The notes under the pieces: generated by a model
Databases searched by the model: none
The model's input: only the letters and a program-made list of their open reading frames with translations
What the model was told of the DNA's origin: nothing
Part shown: in pieces, positions 62,084 through 64,000 of the stretch
Numbering within the stretch: the first letter of the stretch is position 1
How the letters are laid out: every line of letters begins with the position of its first letter
Position numbers and translations under genes: made by a program
Assembly: GCA_947503925.1 (NCBI GenBank)
Contig: CANNFQ010000013.1
Coordinates: forward strand, 1-64,000
Length of the DNA: 64,000 nt
From: an uncultured Paracoccaceae bacterium
GTDB lineage: Bacteria; Pseudomonadota; Alphaproteobacteria; Rhodobacterales; Rhodobacteraceae
Direction of reading: 5' to 3'

Positions 62084-62718
62084 CGGTGTTTCTCCAATTC
62101 TTGCCGTAATCTTGCTGCTGCCAATTGCGGGTCATTCTTTCCGCAGATGGCTGAAACGACCGCCATGCCGTCACATCCAGCGGTCATGACATCGGTGCAA
62201 TGGCCCTGTTTCAGACCGCCAATCGCAACGGTTGGTAGGCTTGCCAAGGCGGCCAGATCGGCCAGGCCGGACATGCCGATATATTGCTTGCTGTCTGTTT
62301 TGGTGGCGGTTGCAAACACCGTGCCAAGCCCCAGATAATCAACAACGCTCGGGTCTGCGGCGCGGATATGCGCCGGGGTTTCGCAGGACAGCCCGATGAT
62401 TTTGTCCGGCCCGAGGGCCGCGCGCGCCTGTTCTGGGCGCACATCATCCTGACCGATATGCACGCCATCGGCATCCGCAGCGATGGCTGCGGCCAAATCA
62501 TCGTTGATCACAAGGGGGACGTGTGTGCCCCGCAGCGCCTGCTTTAGCGCGATAGCCTGCGCAACCCGGTCTTGCGTCGTTCCGGTCTTATCGCGCAGTT
62601 GCACGAACCGCACGCCACCGCGCACCGCTGCCGTGACTGTTTCGACGAGGCCATGTGCCGCGCAAAGTGGGCCGTCTGTGACCAGATAAAGCAGGAGCTG
62701 CCGTACATCTATGCCCAT
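62080..62718 (-). CDS. thiE: Thiamine phosphate synthase
   Basis: This 212-residue TIM-barrel enzyme joins HMP-PP and thiazole phosphate. VRFVQLRDKTGTTQ near residue 36 holds the pyrimidine, LVINDDLAAAIAADADGVHIGQDD holds pyrophosphate and magnesium, and YLGLGTVFATATK follows. It overlaps thiM by 10 bases and thiD by 4. Confidence 0.95.
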   Translation of the reverse strand: MGIDVRQLLLYLVTDGPLCAAHGLVETVTAAVRGGVRFVQLRDKTGTTQDRVAQAIALKQALRGTHVPLVINDDLAAAIAADADGVHIGQDDVRPEQARAALGPDKIIGLSCETPAHIRAADPSVVDYLGLGTVFATATKTDSKQYIGMSGLADLAALASLPTVAIGGLKQGHCTDVMTAGCDGMAVVSAICGKNDPQLAAARLRQELEKHR

Positions 62719-63491
62719 GACACCCGCGCCTCGTCCAACTCACCAGGTTGCACGGCATGAAGCGCATCAAGGAAGGCGACAACAAAGCTGCCCGGTCCGT
62801 TTACCTGTTTGCTGGCGGCTTCACCTGCATGGGCGAAATGGGTCAGCGCCGCAACAGCGGCCTCCAGCGGCGGTACGACGGCCGCGTAACCCCCGGTTAA
62901 GGCGGTCAGCGCGCAGCCCAATGCGGTCACTCGCGGCATGATGGCGTCACCGCCTGCGATGGTCGCATGGCGCGCACCATCGGTGACGAAATCCTGTTCG
63001 CCTGTTACGATTGTCACGCAGGCCTTATCGCGGGCGAGAGTGATGGCGCTGGTCTTTGCATCGGTTACCCCGTCGCCGCTATCCACCCCCTTGCCGTCGC
63101 CGCCGGCCCCCGCCAAGGCCATGATTTCCGATGCATTTCCGCGCAGGATCGCTGGCTTGAGATTGAGCAACTCTCGCGCGACACCGGATCGGTATGGCGT
63201 TGCGAAATGCGCGACCGGATCAAGCAACCATGGCACTGTCGCCGTATTCGCCGCTTTTGCAGCCATGTACATGGCATTGGCCCAAGGCGCGGATAATGTA
63301 CCGATATTGATCGTCAGGCTTCCAGATATCGGCACGAAATCTGCGACTTCTTCTATCGCATGGATCATTGCCGGTGATGCACCGGCTGCCAATGTGACAT
63401 TCGCCGCGATGTTCATGGCCACGTAATTCGTGATGCAATGAACAAGCGGAGATTGATCCCGCAATGTATATAGGGCGGCGTTAGGGGTCAT
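62709..63491 (-). CDS. thiM: Hydroxyethylthiazole kinase
   Basis: This 260-residue enzyme phosphorylates hydroxyethylthiazole for thiamine salvage. PLVHCITNYVAMNIAANVTLAAGASPAMIHA is the family start. The RGNASEIMAL stretch near residue 117 and TALGCALTALTGGYAA near residue 195 bind substrate and ATP. It is the first gene after the TPP riboswitch, and its Shine-Dalgarno GGAGAG sits in a possible switch stem. With thiE and thiD it makes a salvage operon. Confidence 0.96.
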   Translation of the reverse strand: MTPNAALYTLRDQSPLVHCITNYVAMNIAANVTLAAGASPAMIHAIEEVADFVPISGSLTINIGTLSAPWANAMYMAAKAANTATVPWLLDPVAHFATPYRSGVARELLNLKPAILRGNASEIMALAGAGGDGKGVDSGDGVTDAKTSAITLARDKACVTIVTGEQDFVTDGARHATIAGGDAIMPRVTALGCALTALTGGYAAVVPPLEAAVAALTHFAHAGEAASKQVNGPGSFVVAFLDALHAVQPGELDEARVSWA

Positions 63492-63493
63492 GA

Positions 63494-63525
63494 CGTCTCT
63501 CCGATCCGGGCGGTCGTAAGAGACG
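63494..63525 (-). promoter_or_regulatory. Possible Shine-Dalgarno-sequestering stem of the riboswitch
   Basis: CGTCTCT (63494-63500 on +) and AGAGACG (63519-63525) can pair in the RNA of the minus strand. One arm contains most of the thiM Shine-Dalgarno (GGAGAG), so the stem could block ribosome entry. This is the expected last part of the TPP switch. Confidence 0.5.
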
Positions 63526-63544
63526 GATCAGGCCTACAAACCTA

Positions 63545-63622
63545 ATCCTGCCTCCCTCCGCCAGCATTATCTGGTTCAGGTTCAAAGGGTGCATCTCAGC
63601 CTTGCGGCGCCCCTGGCTTGCC
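63545..63622 (-). ncRNA. TPP riboswitch (THI element)
   Basis: On the minus strand the conserved core is read in order: GGGGCGCC, GGCTGAGA, a CACCC arm, GAACCTGA, and CCAGATAATGCTGGCGGAGGGA split over its last two helices. This is the standard thiamine pyrophosphate aptamer. It lies 54 bp upstream of the thiM ATG, on the same strand as thiMED, and would reduce expression when TPP is plentiful. Confidence 0.95.
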
Positions 63623-63700
63623 GTTTTGGTAAAGGACGTGCGGTGGCAGTCAAGCCGAAACAACGATGCTGCCAGATCTTCTTGACCTGCGGATTGGGTG

Positions 63701-64000
63701 CTATCCCTGCGTCCCGACATCCGATGCTTGTTGGCGTCTGCCCGTCAGCCACCAGAACCGCCATGGCAAGGCAATTGCCGCCACGACCAGCCCGACCGCA
63801 TAGCCCAGCCATACGCCTGCTGCCCCAAACCCAAAGACAAAACCCAGCAGATAGCCGACTGGCAGCGCCAATGGCCAATAGGCGGCAAGGGTGATGATGG
63901 TGGGCAGGTTCATGTCGGACATCCCTCGCAGTGCCCCCAGTGCGGTGCCCTGAATGCCGTCCGCAACCTGCAGCAATGCCACAATCACAAAAAGCGTGAC
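63701..64000 (-). CDS. MATE-family multidrug exporter, C-terminal part
   Basis: 99 residues up to the stop, cut at the window end. Two to three membrane helices and the block QVADGIQGTALGALRGMSDMNLPTIITLAAYWPLALPVGYLLGF, with the R-G-x-x-D/N-x-x-x-P motif, are typical of NorM-like MATE exporters near their C-terminus. It reads in the same direction as the thi operon and ends about 80 bp before the riboswitch. Its substrate is unknown. Confidence 0.85.
   Translation of the reverse strand, partial: VTLFVIVALLQVADGIQGTALGALRGMSDMNLPTIITLAAYWPLALPVGYLLGFVFGFGAAGVWLGYAVGLVVAAIALPWRFWWLTGRRQQASDVGTQG

Noticed and set aside
1..64000. CRISPR array, prophage, insertion sequence, tRNA or rRNA
   Set aside because: No spaced direct repeats of CRISPR type, no transposase or integrase, no phage structural genes, and no cloverleaf or ribosomal sequence seen on reading.

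Overview
The window looks like a chromosome segment of a marine alphaproteobacterium of the Roseobacter group (Rhodobacterales). The evidence is gene content and order: a coxB-ctaB-ctaG-coxC-surf1-thrC-M16 peptidase run, TRAP and ABC importers beside small catabolic operons, ectoine hydrolase/deacetylase homologues, a urea ABC transporter, and high-GC codon use. No lineage was tested by search. I see no rRNA, tRNA, CRISPR array, prophage or insertion sequence.

Layout. (1) 1-6.8 kb, minus strand: the start of a CoA-transferase subunit A, topA, dprA, a GNAT acetyltransferase and tldD, with two gene-poor gaps that hold unusual repeats. (2) 7.0-15.8 kb, plus strand: cytochrome aa3 oxidase subunits II and III with their assembly factors (no subunit I here), then surf1, thrC, an M16 peptidase, a GNAT and two unrecognised exported proteins. 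(3) 15.9-17.4 kb: a small divergent SRPBCC / YafY-type regulator unit with a clear palindromic operator. (4) 17.4-31.4 kb: a large accessory catabolic locus. A sugar-type ABC importer sits with three NTF2/SnoaL-fold proteins, a HisD-family dehydrogenase, an SDR, a LacI regulator, a bicupin, a half-length MetE-like zinc protein and a GlcD-like flavoprotein. Two LacI-type operators lie in the divergent promoter region, and two double-hairpin elements bracket four of the genes. (5) 31.5-42.4 kb: housekeeping and membrane genes (apt, mtnP, a SulP transporter, a Ca/Na exchanger, a flavin reductase, an EcsC protein, ptsP, lysC). (6) 42.5-52.2 kb: doeB and doeA homologues and a GntR regulator, divergent from a Gfo/Idh oxidoreductase, a TRAP importer, an HPPD-like protein whose TIM-barrel domain appears degenerate, and a small citrate-synthase-fold protein. 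(7) 52.4-60.5 kb: an SLC13-type permease and the complete urea importer urtABCDE. (8) 60.5-64 kb, minus strand: thiM-thiE-thiD-SDR behind a TPP riboswitch, then the C-terminus of a MATE exporter.

Best candidates for something undescribed. First, the locus at 17.4-31.4 kb, where three NTF2-fold proteins (apparently five domains in total) travel with an importer and a half-MetE of unknown substrate. Second, the GntR/TRAP/HPPD-like/citrate-synthase-like operon at 45.5-52.2 kb. Third, a dispersed element built of CCGAC(G) boxes repeated exactly every 11 bp, present twice (4.4 kb and 28.7 kb). All assignments come from reading the sequence without database searches, and substrates are left open unless the family fixes them.
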